Assembly: GCA_963800975.1 (NCBI GenBank)
Contig: CAWDDB010000008.1
Location: 1,116,001-1,180,000 of the forward strand
Direction of reading: 5' to 3'
DNA from: JALYGY01 sp963800975
Lineage (GTDB): Bacteria; Actinomycetota; Rubrobacteria; Rubrobacterales; Rubrobacteraceae
DNA: 64,000 nucleotides
Made by a program: the position numbers and the translations under genes. This document shows, in pieces, positions 1 through 10,930 of this stretch. Positions within the stretch are counted from its first letter, which is position 1, and the number at the start of each line of letters is the position of its first letter. Below the pieces are notes generated by a model. That model saw only the letters and a program-made list of their open reading frames with translations. It made no database searches and was not told where the DNA came from.

Positions 1-738
1 ACGCAGCCGTTCCTCGGCGCGACGCCGGGCGAGACGCTGGATCTGCCGGATGACGCAACGGTAACCCTGCACGCTCCCTATCCTGGACGTGCGCATCAGG
101 ATGAGGGTTCGCGGCTCTGGTTATCGACCCTGGACCTTCCGGGGCCGCTCGACGAGTACCTTGACCGGCACGGGTACCCGATCCGGTACGGTTACGTCGG
201 GGAGAGCTGGCCGCTCAGCTTCTACCAGACGGTCTACGCCACCGAGACGGGAAGCGCGGAGATGCCCTCGGCCGGGAGGGCGTTTACGCCGGAGGTAATC
301 ACGAACCTCGTCGCGCGGGGCGTGCAGTTCGCGCCCCTGATCCTGCACACCGGCGTGGCGAGCCTGGAGGACGACGAGCTCCCATACGAGGAGTTCTACC
401 GCGTCCCGACCGAGACCGCCCGGCTGGTGAACGCGGCGCGCGGCGCCGGCCGCAGGGTCGTGGCCATCGGGACGACCGCCGTTCGGGCGCTCGAGACGGT
501 CACTGACGAAGGCGGCGTCACGCACCCGGGCGAAGGCTGGACGGACGTGATCATCACGCCCGAACGCGGCATCAGGTCCGTGAACGCGATGCTCACGGGC
601 CTGCACGAGCCCCGCTCCTCGCACCTGGCCATGCTCGAGGCACTCGCCGGACGGGAGCACCTGCGGGTCACCTACGGCGAAGCGCTCAGAGAAGGCTACC
701 TCTGGCACGAGTTCGGGGATCTGCACCTGATCCTTTAG
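1..738 (+). CDS. queA: QueA-like S-adenosylmethionine:tRNA ribosyltransferase-isomerase, 5' end outside window
   Basis: The frame is already open at base 1 and ends at TAG 736-738, leaving 245 codons of the C-terminal part. QueA transfers the ribosyl part of SAM to preQ1 in tRNA to make epoxyqueuosine. Visible marks are a LHTGVASLEDDE block (about 343-378), IGTTAVRALE (about 466-495), a VNAMLTGLHEP segment and a WHEFGDLHLIL tail. All fit the C-terminal QueA fold. Classical QueA has LHVGLGT where this has LHTGVAS, so it may be a divergent QueA-like paralogue rather than the queuosine enzyme. No other queuosine gene is visible nearby. The superoxide dismutase gene follows on the same strand after 109 bases. 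Confidence 0.75.
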   Translation, partial: TQPFLGATPGETLDLPDDATVTLHAPYPGRAHQDEGSRLWLSTLDLPGPLDEYLDRHGYPIRYGYVGESWPLSFYQTVYATETGSAEMPSAGRAFTPEVITNLVARGVQFAPLILHTGVASLEDDELPYEEFYRVPTETARLVNAARGAGRRVVAIGTTAVRALETVTDEGGVTHPGEGWTDVIITPERGIRSVNAMLTGLHEPRSSHLAMLEALAGREHLRVTYGEALREGYLWHEFGDLHLIL

Positions 739-847
739 CTTTCGGGCATCATCCCCCTGTAGATGAGGAGGGAAGCGATGTAGTCCAGGACGCGAGACAT
801 GAGTATCTGGTTCCGTTACGGTTTAGAGAGACAAGGAGTTATCGATC

Positions 848-1477
848 ATGGCTTACGAGCTACCGGACCTGCCCTACGACTACGACGCCCTGGAGCCCAC
901 CATAGACCAACAGACCATGCAGCTGCACCACGACAAGCACCACAACACGTACGTCACCAACCTCAACGCCGCCCTCGAGGAGCACCCACAGGCCGACCCC
1001 GGCACCGTCGAAGAACTGCTCGCCGACCTGGACTCCGTCCCCGAGGAGATAAGGACCGCCGTCAGGAACAACGGCGGCGGCCACTCCAACCACTCCATGT
1101 TCTGGGAGATCATGGGGCCGAGCGGGCAGGGCGGGGGGGAGCCCACCGGGGAGCTGGCGAGCGCCATAGGCTCCTCCTTCGGCTCCTTCGACGATTTCAA
1201 GGAGGAGTGGGGGAAGGTGGGGGCCCCCGGGAGCGTCTTCGGGAGTGGTTGGGTGTGGCTGATCGCCTCCCCCGAGGGGACGCTCACGATCGAGAAGACG
1301 GCCAACCAGGACTCCCCGTTGATGGAGGGCAAGACGCCCGTGATCGGGTTGGACGTGTGGGAGCACGCCTACTACCTCAAGTACCAGAACCGTCGCCCGG
1401 AGTACATCGAGGCGTGGTGGGGCGTGCTCAACTGGGATGAGGCCGAGAGGCGATACCAGGCAGCCAAGAGCGCCTAG
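848..1477 (+). CDS. sodA: Superoxide dismutase, Mn/Fe family
   Basis: A 209-residue protein, the normal length for this family, that converts superoxide to hydrogen peroxide and oxygen. The four metal ligands are visible: His27 (in LHHDKHH), His82 (in GGGHSNHSMFW), Asp169 and His173 (in DVWEHAYYL). The NQDSPL stretch before GKTPVIGLDVWEH is typical of the manganese type, though metal choice cannot be proved from sequence. There is no signal peptide, so it is cytoplasmic. An AAGGAG ribosome site lies 9 bases before the ATG. The upstream ORF that starts at 799 in another frame is a shadow. A perfect hairpin follows 25 bases after the stop. Confidence 0.96.
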   Translation: MAYELPDLPYDYDALEPTIDQQTMQLHHDKHHNTYVTNLNAALEEHPQADPGTVEELLADLDSVPEEIRTAVRNNGGGHSNHSMFWEIMGPSGQGGGEPTGELASAIGSSFGSFDDFKEEWGKVGAPGSVFGSGWVWLIASPEGTLTIEKTANQDSPLMEGKTPVIGLDVWEHAYYLKYQNRRPEYIEAWWGVLNWDEAERRYQAAKSA

Positions 1478-1502
1478 GCTCGACGGCCAAAGATCAGTCA
1501 AC

Positions 1503-1533
1503 GCCGGCGGGAGAGGTGCACTCTCCCGCCGGC
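1503..1533 (+). terminator. Perfect 13-bp hairpin between sodA and the next gene
   Basis: GCCGGCGGGAGAG pairs exactly with CTCTCCCGCCGGC around the loop GTGCA. It starts 25 bases after the sodA stop and has no T-run. Its 3' edge is only a few bases from the AGGAGG ribosome site of the next gene. It may end sodA transcripts, or instead sit in the next gene's leader and affect its translation. Confidence 0.6.
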
Positions 1534-1547
1534 CGCAGGAGGTAGCT

Positions 1548-2462
1548 GTGGCGACCTTGATCGTCTTCGACGAGTACGGAGGACCGGAGGTCCTCTATCC
1601 CATCGACGTTCCAGACCCGATGCCCAGTGCCGGCCAAGTACGCGTCCGGGTCAGGGCCGCCGGGGTGCAGCCTTTCGACTGCCTTTTCCGAAGCGGCGCG
1701 GCGCACCGGTGGATGCCGGCGGCCTTCCCGCAGACCCTGGGCAACGAGTTCGCCGGCACCATCGACGCGGTCGGGGACGACGTCACGGGCTTCGCCGCGG
1801 GCGACGATGTGCTCGGATGGGACATGCTGGCCTGCTACGCGGAAAGCCTGGTGGTCGGGGCAGGGCAGATCGTCGCCAAGCCACCGGAGAAGTCCTGGGA
1901 GCTGGCCGGCGTGCTCTCGGCCTCAGGACAGACCGCCTCGACGGCGCTGGCCGACCTGAACGTCGGTGGCGGCGACGCGGTCCTGGTCCATGCGGCGGCG
2001 GGCGGGGTAGGCAGCTTCGCGGTGCAGATCGCCAGGTCGCGCGGCGCCACCGTGGTCGGCACGGCGAGCCAGCGCAACCACGAGTACCTGCGCTCCCTCG
2101 GCGCGACCCCCGTCGCCTACGGCGATGGCCTCACCGATAGGGTCCGCGCCGCGGCCCCCGGCGGCGTGAACGCAGCGCTCGACGCAGCCGGCACGCGGGA
2201 GGCCCTGCACGCCTCGCTCGAGTTGGTCGGCGACGAGGACCGCGTCGTTACCACGGCCTTCCAGTCCGCGGCCCAGGAGCTCGGCGTACGCCGAATCAGC
2301 ACGGATCGCTCCGTGGACCGGCTCGCCGAGCTCACCGGCCTCTACGCCAGAGGCGGATTACGCCTCGCCACCCGGCCATATCCGCTCGTCGAGGCCGCCG
2401 AGGCGCACCGCGCGGTCGAGACCGGCCACGTACGCGGCAAGGTCGTCCTGACCCTCGCGTGA
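1548..2462 (+). CDS. NADP-dependent quinone oxidoreductase-like MDR protein
   Basis: A 304-residue medium-chain dehydrogenase/reductase of the zinc-free quinone oxidoreductase type. The N-terminal GroES-like domain runs to about residue 120. It is followed by a Rossmann fold with the NADPH loop HAAAGGVGSFAVQIA near residues 145-159. The zinc-binding Cys/His pattern of alcohol dehydrogenases is absent. The GTG start at 1548 is chosen because AGGAGG lies 6 bases before it and the protein then begins MATLIVFDEYGGPEVL, the usual family start; the longer frame from 1437 runs into sodA. The substrate is unknown. It sits just behind the hairpin that follows sodA, which hints at an oxidative-stress setting. 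Confidence 0.9.
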   Translation: MATLIVFDEYGGPEVLYPIDVPDPMPSAGQVRVRVRAAGVQPFDCLFRSGAAHRWMPAAFPQTLGNEFAGTIDAVGDDVTGFAAGDDVLGWDMLACYAESLVVGAGQIVAKPPEKSWELAGVLSASGQTASTALADLNVGGGDAVLVHAAAGGVGSFAVQIARSRGATVVGTASQRNHEYLRSLGATPVAYGDGLTDRVRAAAPGGVNAALDAAGTREALHASLELVGDEDRVVTTAFQSAAQELGVRRISTDRSVDRLAELTGLYARGGLRLATRPYPLVEAAEAHRAVETGHVRGKVVLTLA

Positions 2463-2538
2463 GAGATCTTTACTGAGATCAGAGCCAACGCGCGAGCCGA
2501 GGCTTCATCCACCCATACCCGAAGCCTCTGGCCCCTGT

Positions 2539-3279
2539 TCAAGCGCAGGCGACCACGGCCTTGCCCGGCCGCCAGCCCGGGGGATCTTCGCACAACCAGC
2601 CGGCTGCCTGTCTCGGGGTCCTCTCCTCCCCCACCCTCATCTCCATGCTCCAGGCGAAGATCTGGCGGCTCTCGCAGTTGACGGCACCCTTACCGACCGC
2701 TATGCGCGCCGGACCCCCAAGCCCTGGGGCGAGGTCTCCTGCTTCGCGGGTCAGGACGTAGACGATGCCGACGTTGTTCTTTTCGTCCAGCAGCCCGGCC
2801 TGCGTGGAGCTCACCTTGATAAGGTCGAGGTACTCGCCCTGGCTGTGGCGCTCTGCAAGGTAGCCCATCAGCTCGTTCTTGTCGTAGGTGACGAAGCCGT
2901 TCTGGATCTTCCCGTCCTCCCCGACCTCGCTCACCGAGTACCACGACCACGGGTAGTACCCCGCCTCGGAAAAATCCGGGGGGCTCGGTCCCTCGGAGAC
3001 GAAGAAGAGCCTGGAGAGCGTCGCCTGATCCCCGCGGTTGAAGGCGTCGACGAACTCGATCACCAGCCTGGCAATCGCTCGCGTGCCGCACCCGTCCGGC
3101 AGCGACTCGTCTTCGCTGGTGACTATCACCTTCGTGGCCTTCGCGACTCCCCCCGGAGCGACGACCTCCTCCGCTGGCCCGGAACCGCTCCGTTGCGAGC
3201 CGTAGCCGGACTCCCCCCCTCCCTCGCATCCAAAAACCACGAACGCGAGGAAAAGCACGGGCAAGATCCTCATCCTCAC
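2539..3279 (-). CDS. Secreted lipoprotein with an NTF2-like C-terminal region
   Basis: A 246-residue protein with a lipoprotein signal: a short basic N-terminus, a hydrophobic stretch and the lipobox-like FVVFGC, so lipidation at Cys18 is expected. The mature part is Gly/Ser-rich to about residue 40. It then has CGTRAIARLVIEFVDAFNRG, resembling the first helix of SnoaL/NTF2-like folds, and ends with several Trp and Cys residues. No enzyme motif is visible. The start is GTG at 3279 or ATG at 3273; neither has a strong ribosome site. It converges with the MDR gene and is divergent from the VOC gene. The function is unknown. Confidence 0.75.
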   Translation of the reverse strand: MRMRILPVLFLAFVVFGCEGGGESGYGSQRSGSGPAEEVVAPGGVAKATKVIVTSEDESLPDGCGTRAIARLVIEFVDAFNRGDQATLSRLFFVSEGPSPPDFSEAGYYPWSWYSVSEVGEDGKIQNGFVTYDKNELMGYLAERHSQGEYLDLIKVSSTQAGLLDEKNNVGIVYVLTREAGDLAPGLGGPARIAVGKGAVNCESRQIFAWSMEMRVGEERTPRQAAGWLCEDPPGWRPGKAVVACA

Positions 3280-3475
3280 ACAGCATCCATTCGCAAATTC
3301 CCATTCCTGCCGGCACGCCTCCCCCAGGTAACTCTACACCCGCGTGTGGACTCATACCAAGCCAGACGCGGCGTAGTAGCGGTGTTGCGCCTCGAGTGCC
3401 CGTAGAGAGAACAGGAGAAGTCCCGCGTTTACAATTAGCCGGCAATCGTTGCGCCCGCGTACAAAGGAGAAGCGC

Positions 3476-3931
3476 GTGTCCCCGCAAGGCCCCGAGGACG
3501 GCAGCCCGGTTCCTGCGTGGCGTGGGTTCCACCACGTGGCGCTCGTGACCCCGGACCTGGACGCGACGATCGGCTTCTACGGCGAGGTCCTCGGTATGCG
3601 CGTCGGGGACGTCTTCGCGGCGACGGAGCGGCAGGGACGCCACTGCTTCATCAAGCCGGGGGACGTCGAGACGCTCGGGTTGCACTTCTTCGAGCTCCGG
3701 GAGGCGCGAGTCTTCCCCTACCCCGAGACCTTCGAACGGTTCGCCTTCGTTCCGGGGGCGTTGCAACACGTCGCCTTCGCCCTGCCAGACGAGGCGGCCG
3801 CGATGGCCTTGAGACGGCGACTCGAAGGCTTCGGGGTGGAGGCTACGCCGACAACGAACCTCGGCTCGATCTCGAACATGTTGTTCCGGGACAACAACGG
3901 GATGCTGCTCGAGGCAACCTGGCCGGTTTAG
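3476..3931 (+). CDS. VOC-family (glyoxalase/dioxygenase fold) protein
   Basis: A 151-residue protein of the vicinal-oxygen-chelate superfamily. It opens with HHVALVTPDLDATIGFYGEVLGM and closes with MLFRDNNGMLLEATWP, the two beta-alpha-beta-beta-beta halves of one module. Likely metal ligands are the first His (HHVA), the His in LQHVAFAL and the Glu in LLEATW. The GTG start at 3476 follows AAAGGAG; the frame opens upstream at a TTG (3449) with no ribosome site. The substrate cannot be read from sequence. The gene is convergent with the LuxR-type gene at 3960, with only 28 bases between the stops. Confidence 0.88.
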   Translation: MSPQGPEDGSPVPAWRGFHHVALVTPDLDATIGFYGEVLGMRVGDVFAATERQGRHCFIKPGDVETLGLHFFELREARVFPYPETFERFAFVPGALQHVAFALPDEAAAMALRRRLEGFGVEATPTTNLGSISNMLFRDNNGMLLEATWPV

Positions 3932-3959
3932 CAAGCTGCCTGAAAGGCGGCGTGCTCTC

Positions 3960-4580
3960 TTACAAGGAGATGAGGCCGTACCTGGCGCCGCGGCTCACGG
4001 CTTCGGCTCGGTTGTTCACCCCCAGCTTGGCGTAGAGGGAAGAGATGTGGAACTTGACTGTGTGCTCGCTGATATGAAGCTCGGCGGCGACCTCCGCGTT
4101 TCTGAGGCCGTGAGCCAGGAGATCCAGGACCTCGCGCTCGCGCGCTGTCAGGGTCTCGGAGAGCTCCTCGATGGGGACGGAGGGGTACGGCAGCAGCCTC
4201 TCGGTGAGGGATCTGGGCAGGACGGTGAGCCCCTGCGCGGCCGCGGCGACGGCGGCCGCTAGCTCCTCCGGCGGGGCATCGGGCGGGACGACGCCCCATC
4301 CCTTGAGCTGCATGGCGCGCAACCGGGAGACCGCGTGTTCACCGTCCGAGATCAGGACGATGGCCTGGGTGCCGTCCTCCGCGACGGCGACGGAGGCGTC
4401 CTCGAGCAGCTCGTCGTCGGCTAGCAGGACGACGTCGGCCTCGGAGAGGCCTGGGGGGTCTGCCGGCGAGGACGCCTCGCCGACGACCCGCACGTCGGTT
4501 CCTTCGGCGTTCGCGAGCATCGAACGTAGCCCCGTCCGGGTAACCGGGGTCGGAGCAACGACGAAGGCCCGCGTCGCCAT
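3960..4580 (-). CDS. LuxR/NarL-type regulator with a degenerate receiver domain
   Basis: A 206-residue transcription regulator. The C-terminal part (about 140-205) is a clear LuxR helix-turn-helix: LTAREREVLDLLAHGLRNAEVAAELHISEHTVKFH and so on. The N-terminal part resembles a receiver domain (VVLLADDELLED, VLISDGEHAV), but the usual acidic pocket is poorly kept, so control by phosphorylation is doubtful. The start overlaps the stop of the protease gene at 4580 (TGATG), so the two are translationally coupled. It is the last gene of a three-gene operon with two HtrA-like proteases, which suggests it regulates or senses protein-damage stress; that role is an inference. Confidence 0.88.
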   Translation of the reverse strand: MATRAFVVAPTPVTRTGLRSMLANAEGTDVRVVGEASSPADPPGLSEADVVLLADDELLEDASVAVAEDGTQAIVLISDGEHAVSRLRAMQLKGWGVVPPDAPPEELAAAVAAAAQGLTVLPRSLTERLLPYPSVPIEELSETLTAREREVLDLLAHGLRNAEVAAELHISEHTVKFHISSLYAKLGVNNRAEAVSRGARYGLISL

Positions 4581-5485
4581 CAGGCGGCGCGTCCCGAGGT
4601 TCCCAGGGTCGCGTCCACGAACGAGATGTTACCGCCGCGCAGCACCCGCAGGCGCACGGCGTCCCCCGCGGCCGCGATCGCGTCGAGCAGGGACTCTGGG
4701 TCGTTGGCGGCGTCGTCCACCGCGATCAGGACGTCGCCGACGAGCAAGCCGGCCTTCTCGCCGGGACCGCCGGCCTCGACGGCGGCGACCATGAGGCCGG
4801 ATTCGGGCTCCGGGGTGCCGAGCAGGGAGGCGGGGACCTCGACAGAGAGGATGCGAACCCCGAGGCGGGGGCGCCGCTCCCGCGAATCGGCCAGCCAGGA
4901 GGAGGCGGCGTTGCTCGGGATAGAGAGCGCGATGCGGCCGTAGATCATGGCGTTTATCCCGATCACCTCTCCCCTGGCGTTCAGCAGCGGACCGCCCGAG
5001 TTGCCGGGCGCGAGCGACGCATCGGACTGGATGTAGCGGGCGCGCCCTCTCGGTCCGCCTGCCACGCCGAGGCCGCTCACGATACCGGCGGTGACCGTCC
5101 CCGGGCGTCCCCACGGGTGGCCGATCGCGTAGACGAGCTCCCCGACTCGCAACGAGCCCGAGTCGCCGACGGGGGCGGCCGGCAGGTCCTCCGGACTGAC
5201 CCGCACGCGCAACAACGCGAGGTCGAGGTCTCTTCCTCGCTTCACAACCTCTGCCCGAAGCTCACGGCCATCGCGCAGCACAACGGTCGCCGACCGGTTG
5301 CGGCGCCTGTCGGCGACGACGTGATGGTTCGTGAGCACCAGGCCCTTCTGGTCCCAGATCACGCCCGCCCCGGCTCCGCGGCCCCGGACGCGCACCTGCA
5401 CCACGCTCTCCTGCGCGCGCCCGACCACGTGCGCGAGCGCGGACGAAGCTCTCTGGGCCGGATGCCGGATCTCCTCGGTTGCCAC
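4580..5485 (-). CDS. HtrA-like trypsin-fold serine protease with PDZ domain (copy 2 of a tandem pair)
   Basis: A 301-residue S1C-type protease. The triad is His55 (LTNHHVV), Asp88 (DLDLALL) and Ser163 (APGNSGGPL). Residues about 200-300 form one PDZ domain that begins LGVRILSVEVP. Unlike classical HtrA/DegP there is no signal peptide or N-terminal membrane helix, so it probably acts in the cytoplasm. It lies 10 bases downstream of a related protease gene and overlaps the following regulator gene, so all three form one operon. The pair shares domain order but is clearly diverged, so the duplication is old. Confidence 0.9.
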   Translation of the reverse strand: MATEEIRHPAQRASSALAHVVGRAQESVVQVRVRGRGAGAGVIWDQKGLVLTNHHVVADRRRNRSATVVLRDGRELRAEVVKRGRDLDLALLRVRVSPEDLPAAPVGDSGSLRVGELVYAIGHPWGRPGTVTAGIVSGLGVAGGPRGRARYIQSDASLAPGNSGGPLLNARGEVIGINAMIYGRIALSIPSNAASSWLADSRERRPRLGVRILSVEVPASLLGTPEPESGLMVAAVEAGGPGEKAGLLVGDVLIAVDDAANDPESLLDAIAAAGDAVRLRVLRGGNISFVDATLGTSGRAA

Positions 5486-5495
5486 TCAGCGCCTC

Positions 5496-6410
5496 CTATC
5501 CGCGCTCGCCGACGGTCACGCTGAGGTCCCGTAGCTCGCCCCCGCGCACCACCCTGACGGGCACCTCCTTGCCTACCCGCTCGCCGCCGAGAAGGACCAG
5601 CAGGTCCTCGGTGTCCTCGACCGGCTGGCCGTCCAGCGTCGCGACGATGTCGCCTATGATGAGCCCGCCCTGGCCGGCGGGGCTGCCTTCCTCGACCCCG
5701 ACGACCAGCAGGCCGCCTTTCTGGGTCAGCCCCAACCGCTGCCCGTCGGGGAGCTGAACCGGCTGGCTCAGGATGCCGAGGTAGCCGCGCTTGACCGACC
5801 CCCGCTCCTCGATGGTCTTCGCGACCCGCCACGACAGCTCCGCGGGGATCGCGAGCGCCGCGCCGCGCGCGAGGCCCGTGGTCATGATCCCGAGCACGTT
5901 CCCGCCGGCGTCCACGAGCGGCCCGCCCGAGAAACCGGGGTAGGGAGTCGCGTCGGTCTGGATGTAGCGCTCGAGCCTCGGCCCGCGCCAGGTCCGCATA
6001 GGCCCCCCGACGGAGCTAACTACGCCAAGCGAAGCCCTGGGCCCCTCGCCGCGACCCGGGCTCCCGACCGCAAGCGCGAGCTGCCCGATCCTGGGCTCGC
6101 CCTCGGCCGGGCTCGCCGGCTCGACGGCCAGGCCCTCGACTGCGAGCACGGCCAGGTCGGACGAGGGATCCCGGCCGACGAAGCGCGCCGGCAGCGAGCT
6201 TCCGTCGCCAGCGACTACCGTGAGATCCTCCTCGCGCTCGAGCACGTGGCTCGCGGTTAGGACCATACCCTGGGCGTAGACCACGCCGCTGGCGGGTCTG
6301 CGCCTGCGGCCGTTTACCCGCACCACCGACCCGCCCGCCTTCTGCACCGCGTCGGCCATCCCGTCCGACAGCGCCGCGAGAAGGTCAGAGCCCTCTTTCA
6401 CGTTCTCCAT
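5496..6410 (-). CDS. HtrA-like trypsin-fold serine protease with PDZ domain (copy 1 of a tandem pair)
   Basis: A 304-residue protease with His55 (LTASHV), Asp85 (SSDLAVL) and Ser161 (YPGFSGGPL) as the catalytic triad and a C-terminal PDZ domain from about residue 210 (GYLGILSQPVQL). The oxyanion loop has PGFSGG instead of the commoner PGNSGG. There is no export signal or membrane segment. The ATG at 6410 has AGAGGAG a few bases upstream. It is the first gene of the operon protease-protease-LuxR. Substrates are unknown; protein quality control is the family expectation. Confidence 0.9.
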   Translation of the reverse strand: MENVKEGSDLLAALSDGMADAVQKAGGSVVRVNGRRRRPASGVVYAQGMVLTASHVLEREEDLTVVAGDGSSLPARFVGRDPSSDLAVLAVEGLAVEPASPAEGEPRIGQLALAVGSPGRGEGPRASLGVVSSVGGPMRTWRGPRLERYIQTDATPYPGFSGGPLVDAGGNVLGIMTTGLARGAALAIPAELSWRVAKTIEERGSVKRGYLGILSQPVQLPDGQRLGLTQKGGLLVVGVEEGSPAGQGGLIIGDIVATLDGQPVEDTEDLLVLLGGERVGKEVPVRVVRGGELRDLSVTVGERG

Positions 6411-6621
6411 GTTCGCTCCTCTGTGTGGTTCTCGACTCCTCGCAACACTCTATCCCCACCTCGGGAAACGGGCATCGCCCGTTCGGCTAGTTTTCTCCCC
6501 GAAGATCGGCTAGGTTTGAAACAGGTGACCAGACAGATCAGGAATCGAGAAGGGACAGCAAACCGAAGACGCACGTAAGAATGACTGCCATGGACATCAC
6601 CGTTCACTGAAAAGGACCGAC

Positions 6622-7033
6622 ATGGACATCACCATTCACGCCAAGCTTACTCCAGCACGACGACAAGGAGGACTCCTGGCCTTCTACCGCGACACACTCG
6701 GCTTCGAGGTCCGCAACGACGTCGGGTACGGCGGGATGCGCTGGATCACGGTCGGCCACTCAGACCAGCGCGGCACGTCCATAGAACTGGAAAAGCGGGC
6801 TGCTGACAACGGCGTCACCGACGAAGAGCGCCGCACCATCGGAGAGATGATGGCCAAGGGCACCTACTCCGCGCTCCTCCTGGCCACCACCGACCTCGAC
6901 GGCGCCTTAGCGCGAGATGCAGGCAAACGGCGCCGAGGTCGTACAGGAGCCGACCGAGCAGCCGTACGGCGTCCGCGACTGCGCCTTCCGCGATCCCGCG
7001 GGCAACCTGATCCGCATCCAAGAGCTGCGCTGA
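6622..7033 (+). pseudogene. Frameshifted VOC-family glyoxalase gene
   Basis: The product is readable only by changing frame. It begins MDITIHAK, shifts near 6650 and back near 6680 (HDDKEDS is in another frame), then reads LAFYRDTLGFEVRNDVGYGG and AKGTYSALLLATTDLDGA. It shifts again near 6910 to MQANGAEVVQEPTEQPYG and AFRDPAGNLIRIQELR with a TGA at 7031-7033. All pieces match one glyoxalase/bleomycin-resistance-type VOC protein of about 135 residues. Its first codons are duplicated just upstream: 6590-6610 reads ATG GAC ATC ACC GTT CAC TGA. Three shifts in 400 bases suggest a dead gene. Confidence 0.8.
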
Positions 7034-7656
7034 AGCCGTCCACCGGCTAACGAACACGAGCGAGATGAAGGATGAGACAAAGAGCAAAAAGAGGAAGCGC
7101 AGAAAAAGGCGATGAGAACGCAAGTAGAAGATCAAGAGATAAAAATGCAGGAACTATACGGACGCGCTGGAAAACCGAGACGGCTCTGCGATCAGTCAGT
7201 CGCGCGACCCTCGCCGAAAAATGACTTACACTGAGAAGTCGGCCGAGCTACCGAGCTCGACAGGCACTCGACGACTACTCTGACGGCATTCGACCTCAGT
7301 GACCGCTGGAAGAGAAGGGGCTGCTAATCAGCGTTACTCTGCACGACCTGACTGACACCTCTCACGCCATAGCGCCGCCGCTGAGCATCGCTCTCACGAC
7401 ATAGATGTCTTGGGATAAGGCCAGTCTGGCGGACAAAGGAATGCGCCTCAATGGTCGTTACTTAGAGCTGGGACGAGCGAATGCTCGCAGCCAGACCGGC
7501 AGCTGGCCAGACTTGGATGTCATGATCGACAGGGGAGAGGTATTCACGTCTGCCTGCGTGACCTAGCAGCCAGGCTTCACTGGCTAGACGTAATTCGAGC
7601 CAGGCAGGCGCCGGCGGAGACCGCGAAGGCGCTCCGCCTAACAGATTGGAGACACC
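7034..7656 (+). other. Intergenic region with no recognisable gene
   Basis: About 620 bases between the broken VOC gene and the broken UvrA-like gene. Base composition is lower in GC and purine-rich near 7060-7150. Short frames here show no family motif. It may be decayed sequence; I see no RNA, repeat or mobile-element end. Confidence 0.5.
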
Positions 7657-9930
<2,274 letters not shown>

Positions 9931-10026
9931 CGGGAGAGGGGTTTCGGACGAGACCATCCGCGCCACCCCAGACCCGCCTCGTGTACCCTGGTGTCGACGG
10001 TGGTCCCGAGGCAGAGGAGCAGGCGG

Positions 10027-10752
10027 GTGGACGACGGAGGCACCGGAGCAGGCACAGAACGCGTGGCGATAGTGACGGCGGCGGGGAGCGGCATCGGCGC
10101 CGCCTGCGCCAGAGAGCTCGCGAGCAGGGGCTACAGAGTAGCGCTCATGTCGCCTTCGGGAAAAGCCGCTGAGCTGGCCGATGAGCTCGGTGGCCTCGGG
10201 GTGACCGGGTCCGTCACCGAGGTCAGGGACCTGGAGTACCTCGTCGGCAACGCACTGGAGCGGTACGGTCGTATTGACGGTGTCATCAACAGCACGGGCC
10301 ATCCCCCCTCGGGCGAGATCCTGGAGCTCACGGACCAGGAGTGGCATGGCGCGCTCGACCTGGTGCTGCTCAACGTCGTGCGCATCGCCCGCCTCGTTAC
10401 GCCGACGATGCTACGAAACGGGGGCGGCTCCATCGTCAACGTGTCCACCTTCACCGCCTTCGAGCCCTCCCCCGCCTTCCCCCTCTCCTCAGCCCTGCGC
10501 GCCGCCCTGGCCGGCTTCACCAAGCTCTACGCCGACCGTTACGCGGCAGATGGCGTAAGGATGAACAACATCCTCCCCGGGTTTCTCGAGAGCTTCGAGG
10601 TGGACGAAGAGACGGTGCGCTCCATCCCGATGCAGAGGCAGGGCACGGTAGCTGAGATCGCGAAGACCGCTGCTTTCCTCCTCTCGGACGACGCCGGCTA
10701 CATCACGGGACAGAACATACGCGCCGACGGCGGAATGACGAGATCCCTGTGA
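10027..10752 (+). CDS. Short-chain dehydrogenase/reductase with a non-standard active site
   Basis: A 241-residue classical-length SDR. The cofactor loop TAAGSGIGAA and the later NSTGH and IVNVST motifs are present. However, where SDRs have Tyr-x3-Lys this one has Ser-x3-Arg (FPLSSALRAALAGF), so both catalytic residues are replaced. The C-terminal part (RMNNILPGF, ITGQNIRADGGMTRSL) is typical of the family. The GTG at 10027 is chosen because GAGGAG lies 7 bases before it; upstream the frame runs into the remains of the UvrA-like gene. It may be a reductase with altered chemistry or a non-catalytic member. A hairpin follows the stop. Confidence 0.8.
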   Translation: MDDGGTGAGTERVAIVTAAGSGIGAACARELASRGYRVALMSPSGKAAELADELGGLGVTGSVTEVRDLEYLVGNALERYGRIDGVINSTGHPPSGEILELTDQEWHGALDLVLLNVVRIARLVTPTMLRNGGGSIVNVSTFTAFEPSPAFPLSSALRAALAGFTKLYADRYAADGVRMNNILPGFLESFEVDEETVRSIPMQRQGTVAEIAKTAAFLLSDDAGYITGQNIRADGGMTRSL

Positions 10753-10783
10753 GTAGGGGCGCAATGTTGAGAGGTCGGGAGTA

Positions 10784-10813
10784 GGGAGTCGCAAGAGCGT
10801 TTACCCGACTCCC
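10784..10813 (+). terminator. Hairpin downstream of the SDR gene
   Basis: GGGAGTCG pairs exactly with CGACTCCC across a 14-base loop, starting 31 bases after the SDR stop. It has no clear T-run. It is a candidate transcription end. Confidence 0.4.
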
Positions 10814-10930
10814 GAACACACGAACGAAGCGATCCCTCCACGCGGTTTCGAGATCGCGAGGGACTTTAACCTGCATTTAGCGTTCGCCTTACACGGAGCG
10901 GCCATGTACCTGCTAGCCTGCGAGTAATCT

